Source of the DNA: Cerioporus squamosus
Lineage: Eukaryota > Basidiomycota > Agaricomycetes > Polyporales > Polyporaceae
DNA: 22,000 bases
Reading direction: 5' to 3'
Assembly (NCBI GenBank): GCA_022592435.1
Contig: JABYQS010000452.1
Location: forward strand, 1 to 22,000
Below, one piece after another: positions 11,001 to 20,936 of the stretch. Made by a program: the position numbers and the translations under genes. Position 1 is the first letter of the stretch; every line of letters starts with the position of its first letter. The notes under the pieces are model-generated. The model was given only the letters and a program-made list of their open reading frames with translations, ran no database searches and was not told the DNA's origin.

Positions 11001-13068
11001 GACCGACGAACTCACCCTTGATCTTGCGATGCATCGTACGCTGACGTCTCTCTGGAAGGAACGCCTCGACGAACCTGTGGCGAACCTGCAGCCTCATGTT
11101 AGGCCGGCAAGGACGCACTCGGTAATGACTCGCACCGGCCACGTCAGCGGCCAGAGCTGCTCATCTATGGGCCCCGACTGGCATGAGGCGTGAGTTGCTG
11201 ATACACGCGGACACTGGATGGCATGTTTACCCCAGATTGGTAAGTTGAGAGTCGGGATACGGAGTCTGGTGCAAGCATCTGCCTGGACTCCGCTTGTGCC
11301 GTATCGAGCTGAGACTGCTGAGCTTGCTTGATTTGCTTGGGCCGGTGACAGGGGTGCGAGAGCGGAGACAGGCAGGAAGAACGTCCGGGAGCAGTGGGAC
11401 TGCCGCTCCGTCCGAGACGCCCCTTCCCAGCAACGATGTCCACGGGTCGAAGCGGAGGAAGGAAGCGCAACCACCCGCAGGCAGCGTTCGATCGCACATC
11501 CTCCCGCAACGCATGGAGTCCGACCGCCGAGTCCGACCTGCCGTCCCGGGGAATGTGCATCCGAATGCATGGTAGTGCCTCCCAAGAAGAGGTCCAGTCG
11601 CGCTCATCGATGTCATTCACTCGGCGATCAAACGTCTGGAGTGTCTTCGCGGAACATTCGATGTCACGAGTGAACGCCGTGTCGTTCTCCCGCCAGAGTA
11701 GAGAACGTGACCATGAAGTTCATAAAGCGGGGGGAGGGGGGGAGGCGTACAGAAGTGTAGCCTATCAAGGTCTGTGTTAATTGCGAGGATGATGGTCTGT
11801 TAGATGTCCACCGGTACTACACCTGTCCGCCGTTCATTCCGAGCTGATCGTCTTCCAATATAGATGCATTATAGCCTCTCCACCACGGACGTCGGTATAG
11901 GACGGGCCCGAGCCCGCGGGATCGCCTTCAGACTCGTTCCAGCCCTTGGAGAGGGTTGCCGCATGGTGAAGTGAGAGCCAGTGGAACATTGAAGCTTGCA
12001 CGGGCTTGCACCGAGGATATGTTTTGCGCTATTGACGGATGTGATACAGCGCAGTAATCGATGAGCGAGATATGTCTCCAGCGCGGGTGGCCCCACAGCA
12101 GGTTCGCGGTGGCAATTGCTTGTGACTGATCCGGGGGGAGCGTCCGATAAAAGATGGAGGGGGGACAGAACAGCAGAAGAGAAGCCACGGGGGAAGGAGA
12201 ATTCGAGTCGACAGACTTGCGTCCACCCACGAAGGGAATGTCAAGACATATAGAGATAGCGATCTGCGTCGTGCCCCCTAGCAGCGCGGGAGCAAATTCA
12301 TTGATTGGGGCCTGGATATGCGCGTACACGAAGGACGATCCCGGCCGCAATCTGCGTTGGAGCAGGCAGAAGTACCTCGATCTCCTGGCTCGACCAGAAG
12401 TACAGCTCCGGTCCGTGGGGTGGTCGGCAGAAAATACCACTAGAGGGTTAATTCCGGAGATTAAAGAGGCGTGTCCTCTCGAAGTGTCACCGGATTCGAG
12501 GCCATGAGTGCGTCGACTCAATATTCTTCATGTCCCGTTCGGATAATGGGCGACCTGCATGTGAGCGGAGCAATGCGACAGGGTCGGCTCATAACCAAAG
12601 CCGGGGAAAGACTGACCCATAGTCTCGACTCCTGTCAGGAGAAACATGTTCCGTATACATAGTCCTGTGTAGCCATGCGTCCGACCATGTGTAGCCAAGC
12701 AGTGTTTGCGAAGATTCGCCTTGGGATTGCCTGCGAGCGGGTGACTGCGGAAGAGCCGGTAAAGCTCAGCTGATCCTCGACCAGCTTCACAAGCAGCCAT
12801 GTTCCTATGTTCGTTGCAGAGTCTGGAAGCGGTTACTCGTTCGTTCCGGCTGGCCTGTCAGGATCGGTGGGAGATGAGAAGCTCCGAGCGCAGCGTCCAG
12901 GGCCGTGCCCGACTTGATCGCTACATAGTCCGAGAACTTTGAGCAGCACCTGTGAAGCCGCCCGTGAGAGAGCAAAGAGAGCGCAGTCTTGGTGAACCTA
13001 CGTTGAGGTTCGCAGTCAAGGGAGGTTGCCTGGCTTGACCTACATTCGGCGGTATGGGCTCCTAGGCC
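8062..13068. other. Gene-poor interval between bHLH paralogue A and the four-helix membrane protein
   Basis: About 5 kb in which I can support no gene. The first few hundred bases are probably 3' UTR of the bHLH gene, with CT-rich tracts around 8080-8220. The longest open frame, 8599-9564 on the plus strand (321 codons), is Arg/Ser/Pro-rich with one hydrophobic stretch (LIIILYCIILIGLW) and no recognisable domain. From about 9.6 to 12.9 kb only short frames occur on both strands and none shows splice-consistent conserved blocks. There is a 17-nt perfect hairpin at 10734-10750 (CCCGGCT-CGA-AGCCGGG). No terminal repeats, transposase or reverse transcriptase motifs were seen. A lineage-specific gene, a non-coding RNA or decayed mobile DNA could be hidden here. 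Confidence 0.5.
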
Positions 13069-13140
13069 GTCACGCGTGACGCCCCACAGTCTGGGTTCCG
13101 CTTTTGGGTGTGCCCTGATGTCAGGTGCGTCACGCGTCAC
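13069..13140. promoter_or_regulatory. Twin ACGCGT palindromes upstream of the four-helix membrane protein gene
   Basis: A perfect 12-nt palindrome GTCACGCGTGAC (13069-13080) and a near copy GTCACGCGTCAC (13129-13140) begin exactly 60 nt apart, and lie 150 nt or more before a TATA box. The core ACGCGT matches the MluI cell-cycle box of fungal MBF. Their role as binding sites is inferred. Confidence 0.4.
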
Positions 13141-13290
13141 ACCGCGGGGTGAGAGTCGAAGAACGTGCCTGTCCGTTCTTCGTCCCACCCAGCGACGACG
13201 ACGTCCCGCCCATCGTTCCTTGCCGCCGACTGTGGCCTCTAGTCACTCTCCTTGAAGACCTCAACTCCGCGAAACCCCCTCACGCAACCG

Positions 13291-13296
13291 TATAAA
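13291..13296 (+). promoter_or_regulatory. TATA box of the four-helix membrane protein gene
   Basis: TATAAA in the context CCGTATAAAGGCC, 105 nt upstream of the start codon at 13401. This predicts transcription from about 13320-13330 and a leader of roughly 75 nt. Confidence 0.6.
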
Positions 13297-13400
13297 GGCC
13301 ATAACTTATATCGGCGCTCAGGATCTCGCCGTCTTCAAGCACAAGTAACGACTAATTACCGAGGCCACTTTCTGGTTCATTACGCAAACGATCATTCACG

Positions 13401-14964
13401 ATGTGGTTCGTAGACTGTACCAGTAGTGTGCGTGCTTGCTAGACGTGGGACTAACGGGTTCATTTGCCGTGGTGGAATCTAGGTGTGACAACTGCCTTCT
13501 GTTGCTCCCTCTGGTGCGTACCTCCAATCAGACTTGATAAGACGGTGGAACTGATGATGTGAACGTGAAGAGGGGTGGTGCTATTGCTTGGGGCGTTGTC
13601 ATGTTCGTAAGTCGCCCTCTGTTTCCGGAGAAAAATCATGTCCACTCAGTGCCATTCTTCGCGTAGCTCTACAGCCTCGCGGGAGGTATCTTCCTGCTGA
13701 ACTGGGGTCAATATCTGTTCTTCGTGTTCCCTGAATGGTACGCGCACTCTTGTACGCCGCGAGGCCGCGTTTCCTTACATTCGCCGGGCGTTTTCCCAGG
13801 CAAATCTACGGAGGTATTGGGATCGGCGTAGCGGTCGCGGCAGCCCTTTCCATCCTTGCACTCTCGAACGTAAGTCGCGTGTACATACATATATTCTTTT
13901 ACTCGGTTTACAGTGTTCCTCGGCGGAATCTCTCGATGCTGGCTCTTGTGCGTACGTGGAATCTTACGCTGACATCTGGCTCCATACGTCAACAGCGGTC
14001 GTACATCTGGATACGCGTTTGCAAGTTTATGTGGCCGTTTATTATCGTCATCTGCGCAGTACGGGCCATCATCATGATCGTCGAACTCCAACGAGGGTAA
14101 GTCCACTCCAGTCCACCCCAGACCCTGTTCGCTCCTCCATTCCTTTGTCTCATCAGACGCCATACCTTCACTTTCATTTGGAAGTGTTGTGCAAAGTTTT
14201 CTCGCTTCTCGGACCTTCTTCATCAGCAGCTTGGCTCTATGTTTTACCTATCCATCAGCCGCTTGGCTCTGAGCCGCATCTCGTATATTCAATTCCTTTC
14301 TTCACGCACCATGCGTCTGTGGTCGCAGTCAGGTTAAGCCCTGTTCCCCGTATGCTCCGACCACATGCATTGTCTATCCGATCGCTCTTGACTTATTTCC
14401 GGTGTACCTTACTTCTATCGAGCCGATGGCTGACATCCTTTGCAGGAAGGACAAGATCCAGTGGGAGTGCGACAACGGTGGTCAGCTGTGGACAGACTCT
14501 GTCGACGCAGGTTATGAGACCAGCGCGTCTTTCCCGAGCGGTTTCTGCGTATCGGGTTTCTCGAGCCTCAACGCGGCGTTTATCGTCGGTCTTCTCGTGG
14601 ACCTCGTCTTCCAGGTGCGTGTTTGGTCACATTTTCTCCGTCCAGCCGCTCGTGCTGACGATAGGGTGGCGTGCGCGGTCGTCTGATACAGCTGTACATG
14701 TTCTTCATGGTGTGGCGCTTCCAGAAGAGGCTCGAGCACTACTCGGGCATGAAGGGGCCGTTCTATGGCGGTGAGTATTCACGTTGCGCACGCAGTCGGC
14801 CCATGTGTACGTGTTTGCCTCGGTGGTCCTCTTGGATGAGTTTCATCCAGGCCTCGAGGTTGCGCCGTGCATGGCCGGTTAGCGAGCGTGTTCTGGTCTT
14901 TCCAGCTGGTGCATCAGGTGCTAAGCGCAAACTTTGTTTCCGTGCAGGGTACTACAATGCGTAA
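13401..14964 (+). CDS. Small four-helix membrane protein, uncharacterised fungal family
   Basis: Nine exons: 13401-13405, 13483-13513, 13571-13606, 13667-13737, 13800-13869, 13996-14096, 14446-14614, 14692-14770 and 14948-14964, giving 192 aa. Seen: four hydrophobic segments at about 8-30 (continuing into GIFLLNWGQYLFFVF), 50-70, 80-101 and 146-169; an extracytoplasmic-type loop between helices 3 and 4 with WECDNGGQLW and a second Cys in PSGFC; and a cytosol-like tail WRFQKRLEHYSGMKGPFYGGYYNA. I recall this tail and loop in hypothetical basidiomycete proteins, but no function. The first exon codes only ATGTG; this is the only join that puts CDNCLLLLPLR in frame from an upstream ATG, with donor GTTCGT. 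Introns of 126, 349 and 177 nt are long beside the rest of the window. It could belong to a MARVEL- or tetraspan-like scaffold group, which I cannot show. Confidence 0.82.
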
Positions 14965-16836
14965 GCGTTGCCTGACCGATGAGCAGCGCTCGGACGCTAT
15001 ACCGGCTACCCTCGATTCATTCAGTGTGCTGTTTCCCGAGTCTCCTGGACAGTTCTGTTCCACCCGTTCCGTGCTACCATCCGTACGATCCGCTACTATT
15101 CCCCCTGCCCCACTTGGCCGCTGTTCCCGTGGTTCATGACACTTCTGCTGCTGCTTATCCTGCTCGCTTGCACAGCTGCTTCTGCTTCCTTCGCGTCTCA
15201 TGGACGGCTAATGCTCCGCATTATCTCGCATACCCGTCCGGTGTTTTGCTGTTGTTGTCTCAGTATCTCATCACGACCTCTCACGACTCACGATCCCGGG
15301 CTTGCTACATACTTACGTACGAGCCTACTTACGACTTGACTTATTCCTATACCGTTTGATGATCACACCATTGAATCTAACTGAACTTGTGCAAGTTTTC
15401 CACCGAGTGTACTGTGGGCGCACGTATATTCGGGCGCTGACAGTGAGCGCGGACCGATGTCAGCTCGTAGGGCCCTGAGTCTTGTGCTGATGCAGAGCAT
15501 TCGATGTGTGAACGGATGTACACTGGTTGCGCTGCGAGCGCCGCAGGAACGCTGAGGAAGACAAGAACAAGTGGAGGGGCGCGCGGCTGGCAAGGTTTGT
15601 TTCTGCGTAAGCTGGCAAAATGTGAGAATGCGGACTACGGAAGACGTCCTGTGACGCGGATTTAGGGAAGCGATGTGCAAGTAGGAGTGCGCCGGCGTAA
15701 TATGGTCCGTGCCGGTGTGAGCATTTGCAGCGAAGAGCCCGGGCGTAGACGACGGAAGGTCGGACGTCGGGACTGGTAAGAAGGAAGCCATCGCGCCCGC
15801 CTCTCGGGCGAACCGCACAGGCGCAGACGGAGCGTCGCGGAGAGTACAATGGACGACATCCGTCGGGTGTCGGAGTGCAAGTCGTTAGTACAAGAGAGCC
15901 GTTTAGCCTGCCTGAGCGGGCGGAGGAGCTAAGTGCACAGCGTCGAGATAGACGAGGGTAAGCGGGACACGGGCTCGGGGAGTGCATTGTCGAGCGGGGA
16001 CCGGAGAGGAGGGCGAGGGAAGAGCGGAACAGAATGCTGCATATGGAACGGCGCAGCCATCGGGCGAAAGAAAAAGACGGAGAGAAGAGAGGCCTGATCG
16101 GAGAGGTTGCTTGGTGTGACGGAGGTCGGGCAAGCCGTAACAGCTGCTGGGCCAGGGAGTCGGGGGCTGGGACGGAGGCTGGAGGGAGCTCGAAGGGCCG
16201 TCGTCGGAGAGACTGGGAGGGCGGACTGAAGGGCGTGGCCGATTTTGGAGCGGGAGAGGGCAGATGAAAACAACGTTGGCTGCGCGGGGTTTGGAACGGG
16301 CACGAGGCGGCCGGTAAAGGGGCTGGAGGACGAGGGGACTGGGATGGGAGCGACGGGGAAGAAAGGGCAGGGGAGATGCCCGAGATGGCTGCCTTTGGGA
16401 AGCGTCCACCAGCGTCCGTTCGGATGACCGGGACCTGATGCGGGTGATAAGGTCATGGAGAAGTTTAATGGAGGGGATGGATATGCGAGCCGCTGGGCTG
16501 GAGTGTCCTTCTCGCTGAATGGGGGCACGGCGAGCGGAAACGAGGAGGGCAGCTGAGCGTGCAGAGGGCTGGGGGCATTCCTGGCGCATTCGCGGGCGAA
16601 TTCTGCTGCTCAGACCTGGCTGCGGGCCCTGGCTGTGGCCATGTCCGGCGTCGCGTGCAGCCCAGTTCGAACGGATCCGGGCGGTGGGACTGTGCGCAGG
16701 CGCCCACACCCTCGCCCCGCCGCGGAAGTAATTCGTTAGAGTTTCTGTCACACCCCGGGCGCCTCCGGCCACGAGGTGATCCCTCCCTCCAGTGGGCTCG
16801 AAGGCTTCCGGGAACGCTCTCCTCCCGCCCTACGCC
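14965..16836. other. Long non-coding stretch upstream of bHLH paralogue B
   Basis: No gene supported. The first part is 3' flank of the membrane protein gene, followed by CT-rich sequence to about 15360. From 15.9 to 16.8 kb the minus strand is open for 289 codons, but its translation is almost entirely Pro/Ser/Arg without any domain and reflects purine-rich plus-strand sequence. The region most likely holds the distal promoter of the bHLH gene starting at 17135. Confidence 0.4.
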
Positions 16837-17134
16837 TATAAGACCTCCCCTGCCCCTTCCCTCTCCCCATCCCCTCCGCCACTATCCTCCGCCCTCCCTG
16901 CCGGGGCTTTTTTCTTCTCTTCCCTTCCCGCGTTTCCCCATCGTCCAGCGTGCGTTGTTCTCTCCCCTTGTCTTTGTCCCCATTGTCTCCCGCTGACGAC
17001 AGCCGTCAACAGTCCCCGCTTCTGCCTCCGTCTTTAAAGCCCTCCATCCTCTGACGTTCGGTCCGCAATTGTGATACTTTCTGCACCTCTTTATTCTGCT
17101 CTCGCATCTGCTTTCATCTCTCCCGCCCACCGCC
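16837..17134 (+). promoter_or_regulatory. Core promoter and pyrimidine-rich leader of bHLH paralogue B
   Basis: A TATAAG at 16837-16842 (context GCCTATAAGACC) is followed by nearly 300 nt of strongly pyrimidine-rich plus strand, ending in CCGCCATGG at the start codon. This is a standard basidiomycete arrangement and predicts a leader of about 260 nt. Confidence 0.55.
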
Positions 17135-18186
17135 ATGGAGACTGCCCACATGGAGAACGTTCACGACCTCACCAAGCCCACCGACTTCATGGACACGTCG
17201 GCGTACTATAACGATGCCCTCTCGGGTCTCGACTACCTCCAGTACCCGCCGCACTCTCCGTTCGGTGGTGTTCCGATGGGCTGTGAGTACCCCGATCTGC
17301 CCATGTTTCCCATGCGCGTCATTGATTTGACTTCCTATCACACAGTGCCTCCCACGTCGTCTCCTCGCAGCTTCAACTCGCTCAACCTCTCCGGTGGCCT
17401 CAATGAGTACACCTACACGTCGCCCAGCGGCAACTACAGCACTGGCTCCCCCGCTCGTCCCTTCACGCCCACGGGTATCTACCCGGGCGCGCTCTCCAAC
17501 CTGAGCGCGGGCGACCTGTCCTCGGACAGCGTCGGTTCGAGCCGTAGCCGCCGCGGCAGTGGTTCCCACTCGCCAGGCCCCGCCGTCCCCCCTGGTTCGC
17601 TCGCGGCCATTCCCCGGTCGCACCGCTTCAACCCTCTCGGCACTGCTGCTATCACCCGCGCATCCGCGCGCCAGCAGCAGCAGAAGAAGCGTTCCAAGGG
17701 CTCAGACGACTTTGAGAGCGACGACGACGGTGACTTCAACCCGATTCCTTCCGCTACCGGCAGCAACGAGATGCGCCGCGAGGAGATTCGTCGCCAGCGC
17801 ATCGAGTCTGAGCAGCGGAGACGGGATGAGCTCCGTGACGGCTACCGCCGTCTCAAGGACGCTCTCCCGGTGTCGAACCAGAAGTCGAGCAAGGTTTCCT
17901 TGCTGGATCGGGGTATGTACGCGCTTTCGATCTTGCCCGATCTGTGCTGATCGCGCTCCACCTGACAGCTACGACGCACATTCGTTACCTGGAGATGACC
18001 CAACAGCAGCTGCAGACCAGGCTCCAACAGGCTGAGGCCGAGACCGCCCACCTCCGCCACGTGAACGAGGCCCTCATGCTCGGCACCGCTGAGCAGCGCC
18101 ATGCCGCCGCCGCCTCTGCCGTTGCCGCCGCACAGGTACAACAGCAGCAGGTCGTCGCCGCCGCCAACGGGATGCCCAAGTTCTAA
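17135..18186 (+). CDS. bHLH transcription factor, paralogue B
   Basis: Three exons: 17135-17282, 17346-17912 and 17969-18186, giving 310 aa. It is predicted to be nuclear and dimeric. Seen: an N-terminal acidic/Tyr-rich part (METAHMENVHDL, DYLQYPPHSPFGG), a Ser/Pro/Gly middle with a KKRSKGSDDFESDDDGD segment (a basic patch next to an acidic one, about 170-190), and a bHLH at about 195-256. The basic region is RRQRIESEQRRRDEL, followed by DALPVSNQKSSKVSLLDRATTH. A coiled coil follows (MTQQQLQTRLQQAEAETAHL), then an Ala/Gln-rich tail. Both introns are phase 1 and the last interrupts the R-A codon pair exactly as in paralogue A. The first intron, 63 nt, has good GTGAGT and CACAG signals, but it is a multiple of three without a stop, so its retention would give a 331-aa protein. 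Target genes and function are unknown. Confidence 0.93.
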
Positions 18187-20329
18187 GTGGCCCGCGATCT
18201 CGCCTCAAAAGCTCGTCGTGCGCGTCCGGACGCGCCGAGCACCGCCTGCACGCACTGTATTATGTATCACGACTGTATCAAGACCACTAAGACGGTTCCC
18301 TGCCAGGACGCAGAGGACGCTGACGATCATGGACTATCACGCATATTCATTTTTACGCATCTTTATTCACTTCTTCCCCCGGCATTCATATTTTCCGTAC
18401 TTAGCTTCCTCCTCGCATCCCCCCACCTACCACTCCCCACCCACTGTTCCGCTTCCCTCCCCTTTCCGCGGCGATCCCACTTCCCCGGGCAGAGCGTCGT
18501 CTCCCCCGAGCTTCCCGAAACGTCTCGCTGCTGCGCTGCGCGGCCACGTCATCGTCATCTCGACGGCGTGTTCCGGAGAACAGTAGACGAACCCACCCTC
18601 GACATGGCGCCTACGGAACAGCTTGTAGCCGGAGGTTCGGACACGACACGACACAAGACCACAGGTGTGGCTAGAGGCGGCGACGTCCATAGTGATGTCG
18701 TCTGCTTCGTCCACCTGCGCGCGCTTTCTTGTTCCTCGCACCTACACGGTATTGTCGTCCGTCCAACCTTCCCGCTCGCCTTCCCAGTCACGCCTGGCGC
18801 ACGCTGCGGCTGACGGTGACGACCACTTCGTTGTGGTTCCGTGCCTCGCCGTTGCATATGTGCGCGCCGATACATTGGCATCCAGGACCTTCGTCTCGAT
18901 CTCGACGTCTCCCCCGCTTGGCTCGGTCCTAGCTCATCACCTCGCTCGCCCCCGGTTTCGCCCAATTATGCCGCATGCAACCCTCCCAATTGCGCTAGTG
19001 CTTCTTCTGTTGGCGCCTGATCACCGCCACTAGGATGCCCTTCGCGTTCCCTATCCCATCTCCCCATTCATCCTACTCCCTGGCTTCCGACAGTCCACGA
19101 GCTCCGGTTCAAGTTCGTGGAGCATGCACGCCAGCAACGTAGCGCAGCTGCAAGAGCACTCGCGCTCGCGCACGGCGTGCTTTGCCAGGGCTGGAAGACA
19201 TGGTGAGGCGTGGGCCTGTCGACATCGACCACCTCGGACCCCGCCGTTCATCGATTGACCGACACATCGTGTACCAGTCCCGACGCCTCGACATCTACGT
19301 GGCCTCCGCCTTCCCCTGCTCGTTACTCCTCCTACCCCGAACGCTCCGTCCAGTTTGCCCCCGTTGTCTGGCTGTGTGCATGCCAGTTCATGCCCGCCGA
19401 CTTCGGTGTGGCGAAAAGCGATGTCCGAGCGAACGCGCGTGTAGGGAGTTGCAGCAGCGAGTGGTGGCGCAGTGCGGCGAGTGCAGCGTGCGCCTGCTTG
19501 CGGGTGCCGCGGCCTGTCGCGCGGAAGTGTTCGTCGTGTCTCGTTCTCAGTACAGGTCGCTCAATGGTCCGGATGTGCGTCGCACGTCATCTATGTCCCC
19601 CGCCTATGCCCTGGATATATGTCACCCCCGCTCGCTCGCCCGTCGCGCTCGCAGAGGCATGGCTCGCGCTTGCGCTTGCTGTGTCCCCTCCCTCCCTGTG
19701 GCGCGCGCTGCGTCTGTTGACGCCGCCGCCGCACTTGGCCTCTGCATTGCGCCCCCGCTGCTATCACGTTGTCTCACGCTCGCGCTTCGCTGCTCTCTAT
19801 ATAGTCGCTGCATGGCCACGCGTGTCGGCTGTTGCCTTATCGCTCTCCTGTCCTTGCTTTGCACGTAGTAGTTAGTAGTCGACGCATATCACGCTATTCA
19901 CGTATATTCACGACTGGAACTTCTGGTGTGACGAGTGAGTGAGAAATTGGACGCTCCTGTCAAGAAGCCGCATCTTCACGTATATGTACGGCGCCGGTTA
20001 CGCCGACGAACTCATGGTGGCAAACGTGCTGGTGAGTCGCTCAGATATCCGAGTTTTTCGGAGGGGGGCGCTGTGACCGGATTTGGTAACGCAGACGCCG
20101 TATCATCGGAGTTTTCAGCGGGACCGTGCGCAACAACTGGTACCACGAAGAGTCATGAGAACGTTGTGTGACTATTCGTACTGGTATGAGATGACTGGAT
20201 AGGGTGGGAGAGGATGATTGAGGTCGCTTCTGGGTCCAGAGTGACGTAGAGTGGTGTGTCCGATAAGTAGGAGCCTCGTCCCAATGCACATCGCGATCAA
20301 TCGTTTCCTTACTCTTGCTCTGTCCCACC
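18187..20329. other. Non-coding interval between bHLH paralogue B and tubulin cofactor A
   Basis: About 2.1 kb. The first few hundred bases, AT/CT-rich around 18330-18420, are probably the bHLH 3' UTR. Several frames of 200-230 codons are open on the plus strand (for example 19182-19868), but they overlap each other in different frames and are Arg/Cys/Ser/Ala-rich without domains, so I treat them as chance. A CTATATAG at about 19797 could be a promoter element of an unseen transcript. Confidence 0.4.
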
Positions 20330-20823
20330 ATGTCTGACGCAGTCGCCCTCCGCAAGCAACTCAAGATCAAGGCCGGATCTGCCAAGCGGTGCGAGTTCTT
20401 GAAAGCAGGGCTTTGGGCTTGACTGAAAGCTCGCGCGCAGCCTGTATAAGGAGCACAAGCTCTACCAGAAGGAGGAAGAGGATTTGAAGCGCAAACTCGA
20501 TAAGTACATCGCGGACAACGCCGAGGACTGGGACATCAAGAACACTGTGAGTGCTCGGTCGAGGAGGGGAGAGCCACGCTCTGATTTGTAACAGCGACGG
20601 ATGATGGAGGAGTCGGGGAAGATGATCGCCGACTCTGCAGAACGTCTGGGTGGTGTCGTGCAGGAACTGCGCGACCTCCTCGTAAGTGCTCTTCTGCACC
20701 TGCCACCTTGGGGCGTAGCCTCCTTACGTGCGTATGCAGGTTACGGCCGAACGCAACCCGGAGCTGTCGCAAGACGAGGACGTGCTCAAGGCGCAAGAAA
20801 CCCTGGAGGAAGTCAGCGTCTGA
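20330..20823 (+). CDS. Tubulin-specific chaperone A (tubulin-folding cofactor A)
   Basis: Cytosolic chaperone that captures beta-tubulin released from the CCT chaperonin; orthologue of human TBCA and yeast Rbl2. Four exons: 20330-20388, 20441-20546, 20595-20681 and 20740-20823, giving 111 aa, the usual size. Seen: a highly charged all-helical protein with the family's three-helix pattern: ALRKQLKIKAGSAKRLYKEH, then YQKEEEDLKRKLDKYIAD, and finally RRMMEESGKMIADSAERLGG with VQELRDLLV and a short acidic tail ending LEEVSV. Phases are 2, 0 and 0, with introns of 52, 48 and 58 nt. The start context is CCACCATGTC. Its 3' end converges on the Mediator gene with 113 nt between stop codons, so the 3' UTRs probably overlap. 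Confidence 0.95.
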
Positions 20824-20936
20824 GATTGGGGAGACGATGATGCTTGTGGGGGCTAATGGGAAGAGAGGTAAAGTCACTGTACCTGTACGCCGATGCTTTG
20901 TGTATATGAATGGACTCATGTGCCCGCATGTCCGAG

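Noticed and set aside
12805..13188. Minus-strand fragment with IKSGTALD, reminiscent of ricin-B type lectin repeats
   Set aside because: The match is a handful of residues, the QxW motif and the repeat structure are missing, and no exon chain extends it.
13870..13995. Possible extra exon inside the 126-nt intron of the four-helix protein gene
   Set aside because: Candidate exons with proper ends are 34 or 37 nt and break the frame; direct joining gives the family-like LSNRSYIW.
15903..16772. 289-codon open frame on the minus strand
   Set aside because: The translation is Pro/Ser/Arg low complexity without motifs and mirrors a purine-rich stretch; it lies in the promoter side of bHLH paralogue B.
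19182..19868. 228-codon open frame, overlapped by a 221-codon frame
   Set aside because: Two long frames open over the same GC-rich bases are a sign of low stop density, not coding; neither has a domain.
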